64,000 bases of DNA, taken from positions 1-64,000 of the forward strand of contig JAKVJJ010000003.1 in the NCBI GenBank assembly GCA_022487055.1. Reading direction: 5' to 3'. The notes under the pieces are model-generated. The model did no database searches. It saw nothing but the letters and a program-made list of their open reading frames with translations, and was not told the origin of the DNA. Position 1 is the stretch's first letter; each line of letters starts with the position of its first letter. Below are positions 27,161 to 37,710 of the stretch, one piece after another. Origin of the DNA: Oscillospiraceae bacterium. Lineage in GTDB: Bacteria; Bacillota; Clostridia; Oscillospirales; Acutalibacteraceae. The position numbers were made by a program, and so were the translations under genes.

Positions 27161-30073
27161 TCACTGTTCCAACGCAGCGAAAAGGCTGCGCAGACGAATC
27201 TTTACGGCACCAAGGTTCGTGATTTCATCAATCTTAATCTGTGTGTAAATCTTATCATGTGCCTCCAGAATACTGCGAACCTCATCCGTGGTCACAGCAT
27301 CCAGACCACAGCCAAAGGACACAAGCTGCACCAGATTCATGTCAGACTGTGTGGAAACATATTCTGCCGCCGAGTAAAGCCGTGCATGATAAGTCCACTG
27401 ATTCAGCACGTGCACCGGTTCTCTCTTCATGCGTGCGGCAATCACATCTTCACTCACCACCGCCGCACCCAAACTGGTTATTAGCTTATGGATACCATGA
27501 TTGATTTCCGGGTCAAGATGATATGGCCTGCCGGCAAGCACAATAATTTGTTTGTGTTCCAGCCGTGCCTTATCGATAATCTCGTCGCCCTTTTTGCGCA
27601 CATCCTCCATATAGTCATCATAGGCTTTATAGGCAGCCTGTGCGGCAAATTTGACTTCCTTCAGGTCGAATGGCTTGTCAAAATGGCTGTTAAGAATTTT
27701 GCGCATCTTCTTGGGGAATTCACCGGGCAGATGCAGACCAATATAATCATGAATGAAGTTTTTACCCTTGAGCTGCGGCATATTGGCGGCAAGTACCTCC
27801 GGATAATAGGCCACAACCGGGCAGTTATAGTGGTTGTCGCTGCGGTGCTCATCAATATTATAGCTCATACACGGATAAAAAATCGTATCGATTCCCTGCT
27901 CCAGCAGGCGCATAATGTGCCCGTGAGAAAGCTTTGCCGGGAAACACACAGTGTCACTTGGAATAGTACTTTGACCGTCGATATAAAGCTCGCGGCTGGA
28001 CAGCGGCGAAGTGACCACCTCAAAACCGAGCATAGAGAAGAACGTGTGCCAGAAAGGCAGCAGTTCATACAGGTTAAGGCACATCGGAATCCCGATTTTT
28101 CCGCGCTTTCCTGCCGGCATCGGCACATAGGACTGCAGCTTCTTCAGCTTATATGCATATAGGTCAATATCCGCACCAATGCTGCTGCGTTTTGTGACTG
28201 GACGCTCACAGCGGTTGCCACCGATAAATCGCCTGCCGTTTGCAAAAATGTTAATGGTAAGGCGGCAGTTATTATTGCACAGACCGCAGTTTGTCACCTT
28301 GACTTCATGCTTAAAGTCCTGCAGTTCCTCCAGAGAAACCAGAGAACTGTCGCCGTCACGGTGCAGAGATTTCTGCATGGCATAAACAGCGGCACCATAA
28401 GCTCCCATCAGTCCGGAAATATCCGGCCGGACAACATTGACACCCATTTCTTTTTCAAAGACACGCAGCACCGCGTCATTCAGGAAGGTTCCGCCCTGCA
28501 CCACAACATTGTGCCCCAGTTCCTCAGCAGAAGAGACGCGGATAACCTTATAAATGGCATTTTTCACAACACTGCAAGACAGTCCGGCAGAGATATCTTC
28601 CGTCGTTGCGCCGTCTTTCTGCGCCTGCTTCACCTGGCTGTTCATAAAAACAGTGCAGCGGCTGCCGAGGTCTACCGGGTGCTTTGCAAATAGGCCCATC
28701 TTGGCAAAGTCCTCAATTTGATAGCCAAGTGTATTCGCAAATGTCTGCAGAAAAGAACCGCAGCCGGAAGAACAGGCTTCGTTCAGGAAAATGTTGTCGA
28801 TGGCACCGTTGCGAATTTTGAAACACTTCATGTCCTGCCCACCGATGTCAATGACAAAGTCCACCTTCGGCATAAAGCGTTTGGCGGCAGTGAAATGTGC
28901 AATGGTTTCCACGACGCCGTAATCCAGATTGAAAGCGTTTTTCAGCAGTTCTTCTCCGTAGCCGGTAACCGCAGCAGCAGCAAACTTGATGTCCGGACGC
29001 ACTTCATACAGATGCAGCAGATAATTCCGCACGATGGGTACCGGATTGCCCGCGTTGCTCTTATAAATGCTGTCCAGTATTTGTCCGTCGTTTCCCATTG
29101 TGACTGCCTTAATGGTGGTGGAACCGGAGTCAATGCCGAGATAAATGGGCCCGCGGTAAGTCTTTAAATCCCCGCGCGGTGCCTTACATTGGCTGTGTCG
29201 CTCCAAAAAAGCGTCGTACTCCGCCTGATCCTTAAAAAGCGGCTCAATGCTGCGGAAATTGCCGGACTTGCCATAAGAGGCGATATTTTTCAGCGCCGTG
29301 TCAAGGTCTATCTCAATCTCACTGCTGAAAGCGGCACCCAGTGCAACATAATAAAGGCTGTTTTCCGGGCAGGTGCCGGTCGTCTTCAGCGCTGTATCAA
29401 AAGCACGGCGCAGTCCCTTTAAAAATGTGAGCGGCCCGCCAAGATACAAGATATTTCCGGTGATTGGACGGCCCTGTGCCAAACCGGCAATCGTCTGGTT
29501 AGCCACAGCGGCAAAAATGCTGGCCGAAAGATCACTTTTCCGTGCACCCTGATTGAGCAGAGGCTGAATATCACTTTTGGCAAAAACGCCACAGCGGGAA
29601 GCAATCGTGTAAATTTTTTCGTATTTCTCAGAAAGTTCGTCCATCTCATCCAGCGAAATACCCAGCAGTGTCGCCATCTGGTCAATAAAAGCACCAGTGC
29701 CGCCTGCGCAGGAACCATTCATGCGCACTTCTGTGCCACCGGTCAAAAACAGGATTTTTGCGTCCTCGCCGCCAAGTTCAATGATGCAGTCCGTCTGCGG
29801 CAAAATCCGGCCGGTAGCAATCCGTGTGGCATAAACCTCCTGCACGAAAGGAAGGCTGCAGGTTTCACTCACGCCCATGCCAGCAGAACCAGAAACCGTC
29901 AACTTAGCCTCTTTTCCACAGATAACTTCATCGCGGATTTTTGTAAGCAGTGCCGTCATTTTTTCTGTAATCTGTGAGTAATGCCGCTCATAGGACTTAA
30001 AAACAATCTGGTTATTATCATCCAGCACAACGCTCTTGATTGTGGTCGAACCAACATCGAGTCCAATCTTCAT
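27161..30073 (-). CDS. acyl-CoA dehydratase activase (tandem BadF/BadG/HgdC ATPase domains plus DUF2229)
   Basis: Two ASKHA modules: MKIGLDVGSTTIKSVVLDD and YLGIDSGSTTIKAVTM; GGEDAKI and GGQDMKCFKI; NGSCAGGTGAFIDQMA and NEACSSGCGSFLQTFA. Confidence 0.9.
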   Translation of the reverse strand: MKIGLDVGSTTIKSVVLDDNNQIVFKSYERHYSQITEKMTALLTKIRDEVICGKEAKLTVSGSAGMGVSETCSLPFVQEVYATRIATGRILPQTDCIIELGGEDAKILFLTGGTEVRMNGSCAGGTGAFIDQMATLLGISLDEMDELSEKYEKIYTIASRCGVFAKSDIQPLLNQGARKSDLSASIFAAVANQTIAGLAQGRPITGNILYLGGPLTFLKGLRRAFDTALKTTGTCPENSLYYVALGAAFSSEIEIDLDTALKNIASYGKSGNFRSIEPLFKDQAEYDAFLERHSQCKAPRGDLKTYRGPIYLGIDSGSTTIKAVTMGNDGQILDSIYKSNAGNPVPIVRNYLLHLYEVRPDIKFAAAAVTGYGEELLKNAFNLDYGVVETIAHFTAAKRFMPKVDFVIDIGGQDMKCFKIRNGAIDNIFLNEACSSGCGSFLQTFANTLGYQIEDFAKMGLFAKHPVDLGSRCTVFMNSQVKQAQKDGATTEDISAGLSCSVVKNAIYKVIRVSSAEELGHNVVVQGGTFLNDAVLRVFEKEMGVNVVRPDISGLMGAYGAAVYAMQKSLHRDGDSSLVSLEELQDFKHEVKVTNCGLCNNNCRLTINIFANGRRFIGGNRCERPVTKRSSIGADIDLYAYKLKKLQSYVPMPAGKRGKIGIPMCLNLYELLPFWHTFFSMLGFEVVTSPLSSRELYIDGQSTIPSDTVCFPAKLSHGHIMRLLEQGIDTIFYPCMSYNIDEHRSDNHYNCPVVAYYPEVLAANMPQLKGKNFIHDYIGLHLPGEFPKKMRKILNSHFDKPFDLKEVKFAAQAAYKAYDDYMEDVRKKGDEIIDKARLEHKQIIVLAGRPYHLDPEINHGIHKLITSLGAAVVSEDVIAARMKREPVHVLNQWTYHARLYSAAEYVSTQSDMNLVQLVSFGCGLDAVTTDEVRSILEAHDKIYTQIKIDEITNLGAVKIRLRSLFAALEQ

Positions 30074-30414
30074 GTAAATATGCCCCTTTCTTCCGTCCGG
30101 ATACAGCTCGCATCCAGAGGAACGCAGAGAAAATCTGAAACCGGTCTAAGCTGAATACATTTCCTATCAAAATGCTTCGGCTGTCTGTGTGTTTACTTGT
30201 GTATTTATTAGAAAAGGAAATCAAAATATATAAAATTGCGAATGATTATTCCATTTTAACTTTTTTCGCCGCATCTGTCAAGGCAGACACCACCGGGAAA
30301 GCGCCGCTGATTCACGAATTTTTTATGGAAAAAGCCTTTTTTCTTGCTCTGCGGCTATATTTGGGTTATACTGATAATCACGTCTATTTTTGATTACTGG
30401 AGGTATTTCCCATT

Positions 30415-30930
30415 ATGCAGAATCCTATTGTAACTTTTGAAACCAGCACCGGCATCATCAAGGCGGAACTTTACCCGGAAATGGCACCAAACACCGTAAA
30501 TAATTTCATCAGTCTTGTGAAATCCGGATTTTATGACGGCACTATTTTTCACCGCGTCATTCCCGGATTCATGATTCAAGGCGGTGACCCGGACGGCACC
30601 GGCATGGGCGGCCCGGACTACAGCATTCGCGGTGAATTTTCCGGAAATGGCTTTCAGAATGACCTGAAGCACACCCGCGGTGTACTCAGCATGGCACGCA
30701 CTATGATGCCCGATTCCGCCGGCAGCCAGTTCTTCATTATGACAGCGGACGCACCCCATCTGGACGGTCAGTACGCGGCTTTCGGCAAAGTGACCGAAGG
30801 CATGGAAGCAGTGGACAAAATTGTTTCCGCACGCCGTGACCGCAGCGATCGCCCGAAAGAAGACCAGACCATGCGGAAAGTGACCGTTGAAACTTTCGGC
30901 AAAGACTATCCGGCGCCGGAAAAAGCATAA
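30415..30930 (+). CDS. ppiB: peptidyl-prolyl cis-trans isomerase (cyclophilin)
   Basis: FYDGTIFHRVIPGFMIQGGDPDGTGMGGPDYSI...AGSQFFIMT. Confidence 0.95.
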   Translation: MQNPIVTFETSTGIIKAELYPEMAPNTVNNFISLVKSGFYDGTIFHRVIPGFMIQGGDPDGTGMGGPDYSIRGEFSGNGFQNDLKHTRGVLSMARTMMPDSAGSQFFIMTADAPHLDGQYAAFGKVTEGMEAVDKIVSARRDRSDRPKEDQTMRKVTVETFGKDYPAPEKA

Positions 30931-30942
30931 GTTTCCTTTCAT

Positions 30943-30973
30943 ATAAGCAGAGCTGCAAAAGCCGCAGCCTGCT
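30943..30973 (+). terminator. Rho-independent terminator
   Basis: AAGCAGAGCTGCaaaaGCCGCAGCCTGCTTTTTTG. Confidence 0.6.
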
Positions 30974-31069
30974 TTTTTGCTGTGTGCAAGCTTTTTCTTG
31001 CCATGCTCATGCGTTTGTGTTATACTGTTAAAAGTTATTTTGTCAGGATTTTGTCAGGGGGAAATGATT

Positions 31070-31816
31070 ATGTCTGGCCATTCAAAATGGAACAATATTA
31101 AACGTAAAAAAGAGAAAACCGACGGTGCAAAAGCAAAAGTTTTCACCAAAATCGGTCGTGAACTTGCAGTCGCAGTTAAAGAGGGCGGCGGTCCAGACCC
31201 AACCTGCAACTCCAAACTGAAGGACTGCATTGCCAAAGCGAAGGCAGCCAATGTGCCAAATGATAATATTGAGCGTATTATCAAGCGTGCTGCAGGCGAT
31301 GGCGATGACACCAAATATGAAAATATCGTATATGAGGGCTATGGCCCCTGTGGTGTAGCTGTAATTGTTGAGGCTCTGTCTGACAATCGCAACCGTACTG
31401 CTTCTGATGTCCGCCATGCTTTCGACAAATTTGGCGGCAATCTTGGCACCACCGGCTGCGTGTCTTTCCTGTTTGAGCGCAAAGGTGTGCTGGTCATTGA
31501 GCGTGAAGACCATGATGAGGACAAGGTCATGGAGGATGCGCTGGAGGCCGGTGCGTCTGATTTTCAGGCAGACGATGATATTTTTGAAATTTACACAGAG
31601 CCGGATGATTTTTCCGGCGTGTTGGGTGACCTGACCGATAAGGGCTATGAATTTGAAACTGCTGAAATTCAAATGGTGCCAAGCACTTATGTTCAACTTC
31701 CGGAAGGCAAGCAGAACAGTATGCAGAAACTGCTGGATTCGCTTGAGGACAACGATGATGTCCAGAATGTCTGGCACAACTGGGAAATGCCGGAAGACAA
31801 CAGCGCTGAAGAATAA
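31070..31816 (+). CDS. YebC/PmpR family transcriptional regulator/translation factor
   Basis: MSGHSKWNNIKRKKEKTDGAKAKVFTKIGRELAVAVKEGG...; C-terminus DVQNVWHNWEMPEDNSAEE. Confidence 0.96.
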   Translation: MSGHSKWNNIKRKKEKTDGAKAKVFTKIGRELAVAVKEGGGPDPTCNSKLKDCIAKAKAANVPNDNIERIIKRAAGDGDDTKYENIVYEGYGPCGVAVIVEALSDNRNRTASDVRHAFDKFGGNLGTTGCVSFLFERKGVLVIEREDHDEDKVMEDALEAGASDFQADDDIFEIYTEPDDFSGVLGDLTDKGYEFETAEIQMVPSTYVQLPEGKQNSMQKLLDSLEDNDDVQNVWHNWEMPEDNSAEE

Positions 31817-32044
31817 TTCTGCGAGTTGCGGAACTATTTAGGAATCATTCTATTTGAATTGTGGAATCTGTTTTTGGACTCTGCTATATATTCCCCTTTT
31901 TAGAAATTGACATACTGCATATCAGACGGAGATATACAGTATGTCAGTAAGGGAATGTATAGCAGAGTTTTTTGTATGCGTAACGAATCAGACAGTTTAC
32001 AAAAAAGGCAGTAAAAGAGTACAGAAATTCATGGAATGTTCTGA
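31757..32044 (+). repeat. diverged direct repeat copy 1: yebC 3' end plus long hairpin
   Basis: Aligns with 48379-48659, including the last ~20 yebC codons and the downstream structured segment. Confidence 0.88.
31878..31973 (+). terminator. long bipartite hairpin downstream of yebC, terminator-like
   Basis: 18-bp stem ACTCTGCTATATATTCCC/GGGAATGTATAGCAGAGT plus inner 10-bp stem TGACATACTG/CAGTATGTCA, ends in T6. Confidence 0.75.
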
Positions 32045-32322
32045 AACAATTTCTTGACGGCAAAGGTTAACCTGACCCCCAAGAACTAAACCAATTCTTG
32101 CGGATGTTTTTGCTTCCATCAAATATCAATTCTGTAAGATTTATGGTAGTAATTTTCTTGACCATCGGGTTTCTCTCCGGAATGTTTACTCGCTCTATTC
32201 ATTTTATCGGAGTTCTCGGTGGTTTTCTATACCCACCTATAAATTGCAGACTTTATTGTACTCTATCTCATAATGCATTGTCTAACGCCTTAGCTATATC
32301 TTTATAACCTACTGCCGTTATT

Positions 32323-33732
32323 TTATACGCTATAGCTTTTCTTTGATTTAAGCTGTGAAATACTGTAACTCGTGTTTCCGTTTTCAGCAGAAATTTTTGT
32401 AAACGGTTCATCTATAAAGTACTGAAAAGTTCCCACTGCTTCACCATTTGCAGCAAAGATTTCGACACTGGTTACATCGATGAGTATATAAAGCTGCAAT
32501 GGCTGATCGGAAAAATAATGGCCTGTGCGTATCGCAAGGAAGGCTTCTCCAAGTTCTTCATGTCCACATCCACTCCGATCAACTCGAATCGTTTTTGCTA
32601 CAGTGTCCGTCTGAATAACAAAGGCTGCCTTTTCGTTTTTCAATGCAATCGTCTCTTTTTCCGCTCGAATTTGCACCGCAATCAGCAATGGTTCCTGAGG
32701 TAATGCACTTTCCATATATTCATATAAAGAAAATTTATCAAAAGCAGAGAAGAGTTCATGCACAGGTTGCTGCAGCAGCCTCCACCCAGACGTTGTGTGA
32801 CGAAGCATAAGTTCACGCGGAATCGTTATAGAACCTCGAAATGTAGATGCAGGAATTTGATCCCCATAATACCAGCAGTTCATCCAACCGATAAGTATGA
32901 CGCGGTCTGAAACCCCATTGAACGTAACGGCAGCATAATTGTCAATACCAAAATCCAGCATTAAAACATCTTGTTCTGGTGTTTCTGAATGGAACGTACA
33001 GCCATCGAAATTTCCAACAAAATACTGTATTCCAAAGCAGCTTTCATCCGGGGTATTCACACTCACAAGCAGTACCCAATGACAGGAACCATCCTCCGCT
33101 TGAATGAGATGCAGGTCTGGGCATTCCCAAATACCTTCGGGCGTCGGATTTTTACTTTCAAAGGTACTTAGATAATGCCAGTCACGTAAATTTTGGGAGC
33201 TGTACAGCATAACCTTCCGTCCTGCTGCCAAGGGCATCACCCATTGCTTACTCTCCTCATGCCAAATGACTTTTGGATCCCGAAAATCACGCAAATTGCA
33301 ATCCAGCACTGGATTTTTCGCATACTTTTCAAAAGTGTACCCGCTGTCGCAGCTAAACGCAAGACTCTGTGACTGCGTCACTTGACCGTCTACATCCTTA
33401 TGACTAGTATACACCGCTACAAGAGGAGTCTCCCCATCTTTTGCAAAGCCAGCAGTGTTCTGTGCATCTGCTACCACGCTTCCTGAAAAAATTACGCCGT
33501 TTTCATCCGGGTAGAGAGCAATCGGCAAATCCTCCCAATGCAAAAGGTCACAGGAACGAGCGTGTCCCCAATGCATCGGACCATGCTGCAAACCGTCCGG
33601 ATAATGCTGATAAAACAAATGATACCAGCCATTTTGAAAAATCAAACCATTCGGATCATTCATCCAGCCCTGCGGAACAGAATAGTGTAGAATTGGGCGG
33701 TGATCTTTGTACGCGTCAAATAGTTCGTTCAT
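32323..33732 (-). CDS. glycoside hydrolase family 32 (sucrose-6-phosphate hydrolase / beta-fructosidase)
   Basis: GWMNDPNGLIF (nucleophile motif), FRDPKV, ECPDLHLI motifs. Confidence 0.94.
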   Translation of the reverse strand: MNELFDAYKDHRPILHYSVPQGWMNDPNGLIFQNGWYHLFYQHYPDGLQHGPMHWGHARSCDLLHWEDLPIALYPDENGVIFSGSVVADAQNTAGFAKDGETPLVAVYTSHKDVDGQVTQSQSLAFSCDSGYTFEKYAKNPVLDCNLRDFRDPKVIWHEESKQWVMPLAAGRKVMLYSSQNLRDWHYLSTFESKNPTPEGIWECPDLHLIQAEDGSCHWVLLVSVNTPDESCFGIQYFVGNFDGCTFHSETPEQDVLMLDFGIDNYAAVTFNGVSDRVILIGWMNCWYYGDQIPASTFRGSITIPRELMLRHTTSGWRLLQQPVHELFSAFDKFSLYEYMESALPQEPLLIAVQIRAEKETIALKNEKAAFVIQTDTVAKTIRVDRSGCGHEELGEAFLAIRTGHYFSDQPLQLYILIDVTSVEIFAANGEAVGTFQYFIDEPFTKISAENGNTSYSISQLKSKKSYSV

Positions 33733-33781
33733 ATTTCCTCCTGAATTTGACTTGACAAAGCCTCATTACTTGGAAAGAAGC

Positions 33782-33814
33782 AAAGGGCCGAATCTAATCA
33801 GATTCGGCCCTTTG
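33782..33814 (-). terminator. Rho-independent hairpin between GH32 and the SBP gene
   Basis: AAAGGGCCGAATCtaatcaGATTCGGCCCTTT. Confidence 0.75.
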
Positions 33815-33889
33815 AATTCTATAACCAAGGCACTGTAAGATTTGTAAAGTCGTATTTTAATTTTATGCAGCGTCAGTTCCTGTTACCAC

Positions 33890-35564
33890 TCATTTGGATT
33901 TATCGTAGTATTTTTGCAGGAGCTTCAGATAATCCGAAAGTCCGTATTTATTCAAGGCATTCATATAACCGTTCCAGTCATTATCAATGCCACCGTTAAG
34001 GATCCACCCGGAACGTTTATTGTTAATATATTTTTTAATATCGGCCTGTAGATCCGAAAGTTTCTGGGTATCGTCCACACTCATAAAAGCATTTGGATAA
34101 ACATATTTGTGGTGCATCTGCGGGGTATAAATGTCTTTAATCCATTTCAAACGGTAAGCCGCATCATCAGGGCAGGTAACATATGTATTATAATAATCAT
34201 TTAAAACAGCCAATGGTCCGCCAACACTCTGTGCGTCACGCACTTCCACAGGTGATTGGCTGCCTAAATCGATGTGCTTGAGCATTTGACCACCAGAAGT
34301 GTTTTTCGAAAGTTTAAAAATGTTAAATCGTTTGGTTTCACCATAAGTTCCCCAGTTGTTCTGCGGAGACTGCAGCGGTGCATACATCTGATCTAACCAG
34401 GCACACGCCAGCGGAACGTTTTTGCAAGCGGAAGTTATCACACATTTCCCACGGGCAAACCCGCTGGTATAAGAAGTATTGCATGGCGTAATATTCGTTG
34501 TATCTGCTTTCAAAGCCGGTAAAGGCTCCCAATCTTTCAAATTATCAACATTAGCAACGTCCCAAGAGAAACATACGCCATAACGTCCTGCTTTACCTTT
34601 AGAAACATAGGTAGCCCATTTCTGCGTAAACGATTCTTTGTCCAAAAGTCCCTCGGTGTAAAGTTTATGCAGCCAATTGATTCCCTTCTTATATCCCCTC
34701 CTGCGTAGCAGTACAAATTACTTTCCCATCATCGGACACCGCAATATGACGATCTAAGTCATTATCGCCATATCCTTTACCAAAACCGTTGATGATTAAG
34801 GCAGGATCTTGGTCGTTAATGATGCAGGACATCGGAAGAATAGAACCATCAATTTTAAACTGCTTTTGTAATTCACCGGCGTGTTCCTTAAACTGAAGCA
34901 AAGTCTGTTCCAATTCATCTACAGTAGTCGGAGTTTTGAGCTTCAGATAACTGAGCCATTTCTTATTGATAAAAGCCATATTACCGACAGTTTGGATTGC
35001 CTCTTTATTGGTACCAAGCTGTTCAATCCAAGGCAATCCCCAAATATGACCGTCTTCATCCATACACATTTTTTTGTAAACCGGATACTTTGCAAAAACT
35101 GCTTTCAAATTGGGCATATATTTATCGATATAATCTTCCAGGTGAACAATCGCGCCTTGATTTGCGTATTTCAGCAAATCCGAATCGCTGAAATCGGCAT
35201 TAAATACAAAGTCCTGCAGTCCAGAACCACTGGCCATGAGAAGTTTCGCTTTATCTCCCCATTGGTCATTTTGAATTGCTGTCCAGTTGATATGTACATT
35301 GCTGGCCTTTTCCAGTCTTTGAAAAATAGTGCGATTATTGGGTTTTGATTCCGAGCCTACAGGATAAGTGGTTAAACCTGTAAGCGTCTCCGTCTTTGCC
35401 AGTGGAAATTTCAGAGATGCAGCCGTAACATTTGATGTGGTCTTCTGCTGATTTGCTGTCTGATTTCCACACCCTGACAGTGCCGTGACAGACAAGCACA
35501 CAGCAAGTGTTGCCGCTACAAGCCTTTTGCATTTTTTGTACATAAGCTTTTTACTCCTTTTCAA
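33890..35564 (-). pseudogene. extracellular sugar-binding lipoprotein (LipO-type) interrupted by a single-base frameshift
   Basis: ORFs 34689-35564 (lipobox SVTALSGCGNQ) and 33890-34645 join when one G is removed from the GGGG run (plus strand cccc 34695-34698): ...TATQEG|YKKGINWLHKLYTEGLLDKESFTQKW.... Confidence 0.85.
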
Positions 35565-35573
35565 TCAACAAAT

Positions 35574-36467
35574 TTATCCCTTAACGGAACCAATGGTGAT
35601 TCCTTTCTGGAAATACTTTTGGAAAAACGGATACATCACCAGCAATGGAATGCTGGATATGATAATTGTCGCATATTTCAAGAGCTCTGCCATTTGTGAG
35701 CGTTGCGCTGTACTGGCAATGTCTGCAATCATTCCAGGCTGGGGCTGATTCTGAATTAAAATGCCGCGCAGCACAAGCTGAAGCGGCTGCTTTGCCGGAT
35801 CATTAATGTATATCATCGCGGAATAATAGCTGTTCCACATCCCCACGAATTGCCATAAAACCAATATAAAAACAATCGGCTTGCATATTGGAAGCAAAAT
35901 TCGAAAAAAATATTGCAGATCATTTGCTCCATCCAGTTCAGCTGCTTCACACAGTTCATGCGGAATCGATTCATAGTATGTCCGTGCAATAATCATGTTC
36001 CACACACTGAAACACCCGGGCAAAATAATAGACCACATACTATCAATAAGCCCCATATTTTTAATCAAAAGATATGTTGGAATCAAGCCGCCGTTGAAAA
36101 ACATAGTAATTAAAAAGACAGTATTGAAAAATTTTCTGCCGCGAAAGTCCTTTAACGACATTGGGTATGCCGCAAGCAGAGTAACCAGAACAGACAAAGC
36201 TGTAAAGACAACCGAATACACAATGGCATTTTTAAAACCAATCCAGATTGAAGAATCCTCAAATACCCTTTGATATGCATCCAACGTCAACTTGGAAGAG
36301 TCAAGAGTCAGACCATGATTTTGCAAATAAGTCGGATTTGTAAAAGAGGCAAAAATGATATAAAGAAGTGGCACCAAAATTAACAGTGCAAATACACCCA
36401 AGAGCACAAAGCCTAAAATTAGCAAAATTTTATCCTGTAAAGAATATTTTGAAAATTTATTTACCAT
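35574..36467 (-). CDS. carbohydrate ABC transporter permease (LplC/MalG type)
   Basis: Polytopic; EAA loop YYESIPHELCEAAELDGANDLQYFFRILLPICKP; AGGAGG SD at the MVNKFSKY start. Confidence 0.92.
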   Translation of the reverse strand: MVNKFSKYSLQDKILLILGFVLLGVFALLILVPLLYIIFASFTNPTYLQNHGLTLDSSKLTLDAYQRVFEDSSIWIGFKNAIVYSVVFTALSVLVTLLAAYPMSLKDFRGRKFFNTVFLITMFFNGGLIPTYLLIKNMGLIDSMWSIILPGCFSVWNMIIARTYYESIPHELCEAAELDGANDLQYFFRILLPICKPIVFILVLWQFVGMWNSYYSAMIYINDPAKQPLQLVLRGILIQNQPQPGMIADIASTAQRSQMAELLKYATIIISSIPLLVMYPFFQKYFQKGITIGSVKG

Positions 36468-36477
36468 AATTTCCTCC

Positions 36478-37371
36478 TTACAGCCCTTTGCCATCATTCA
36501 TTTTTTTGACAATCTGATTGACAAGCAAAACCAAAATAAAATTGACAATGGTATTAAACAAGCCAACAGCAGTAGAAAAGCTGTAGTCCCCATCTAACAG
36601 GCCTTTTTTGTAGACATAAGTCGCAATAATTTCGGATGCGTTCAAATTCAAGTCTGTTTGCAGCGCATAAGCCTTTTCAAATCCAATGCTCATCAAATTT
36701 CCGGCAGAAAGAATAAACTGGATAGCTGCCATATCTTTAATGGCCGGCCATTCTACATAGCGGATTTGCTGAAGCAGATTTGCACCGTCTATCACTGCCG
36801 CTTCTTTCAGCTCCGGACTAGCATTCGTAAGTGCACCAGTATAAAGAATGGATGCCCACCCTGCGCCCTGCCAAATTCCACTGGCAATATAAATCGTGCG
36901 AAACGCGGATGGCATTGTCATAAAATTAATGCTTGTGCCCAATGCCTTATTTACAGGACCATTGACTGAAAGAAATATAAAAACCATGCCACACAAAACA
37001 ATGACTGAAATGAAATTTGGCAGATATAAAATCAACTGCATTTTTTTCTGCAAGCCCTTCGAATTGATGCGGTTGAGCAGAAGCGCTAACAAAATTGGTA
37101 CGGGAAATCCCCATAATAAGCCATATACGCTTAGTTTCAAAGTGTTGAACAGGTACTGAAAAAAATCCGGTGAGGACATAAAGCGGGCAAAGTATTTCAG
37201 TCCAACCCATTCACTCCCAGAGATTCCCTTGATCGGATTGTAGTTCTCAAATGCAATCACAACACCGCCCATCGGCACATAGTTAAAAATAATGACAAGC
37301 AGCAGAGCAGGTAATAAGAACAGTACATAAAGTTGCCAGTGCTTTTTCACATAAGTCCATGTACTCATCAT
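36478..37371 (-). CDS. sugar ABC transporter permease (LplB type)
   Basis: Polytopic; ASPELKEAAVIDGANLLQQIRYVEWPAIKD EAA loop. Confidence 0.92.
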   Translation of the reverse strand: MMSTWTYVKKHWQLYVLFLLPALLLVIIFNYVPMGGVVIAFENYNPIKGISGSEWVGLKYFARFMSSPDFFQYLFNTLKLSVYGLLWGFPVPILLALLLNRINSKGLQKKMQLILYLPNFISVIVLCGMVFIFLSVNGPVNKALGTSINFMTMPSAFRTIYIASGIWQGAGWASILYTGALTNASPELKEAAVIDGANLLQQIRYVEWPAIKDMAAIQFILSAGNLMSIGFEKAYALQTDLNLNASEIIATYVYKKGLLDGDYSFSTAVGLFNTIVNFILVLLVNQIVKKMNDGKGL

Positions 37372-37444
37372 TCTACCTTTTGGTATCACTGCGGTCTGTT
37401 CTCCTTTGCTACCCAACAGACATCCCCCCAAAACTTTTCTTATT

Positions 37445-37461
37445 TTTTACAAAATGTAAAA
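37445..37461. promoter_or_regulatory. palindromic candidate LacI-type operator TTTTACAAAATGTAAAA
   Basis: Perfect 7-3-7 palindrome in the divergent intergenic region; related TTTTACATTTG sequences recur at ~37466, ~37584 and ~37637. Confidence 0.45.
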
Positions 37462-37710
37462 ATTTAATTTTACATTTGCCTCGCTTTTGAGATGATTATA
37501 TCATGCAGATTCTAAAATTTCAATAGGAATCTAAAAAAAATTGTGCATCAACAACACGATTGTGCGACTTGTACACAATTTAATTTTACATTTGCACCTA
37601 TTAATCGATAGCTGTCCGCTGCTGCTCCACAACAATACTGTTACATTTGACACCGCTCTTTTTTTACAATATACTGTTATCAAAAGGAGCAATTTTACTT
37701 TTGATATATT

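Noticed and set aside
32098-32307. 69-aa hydrophobic ORF after the yebC repeat; possible transposase remnant on the minus strand
   Set aside because: No convincing transposase motif, SD or conserved domain; probably junk at the island edge.
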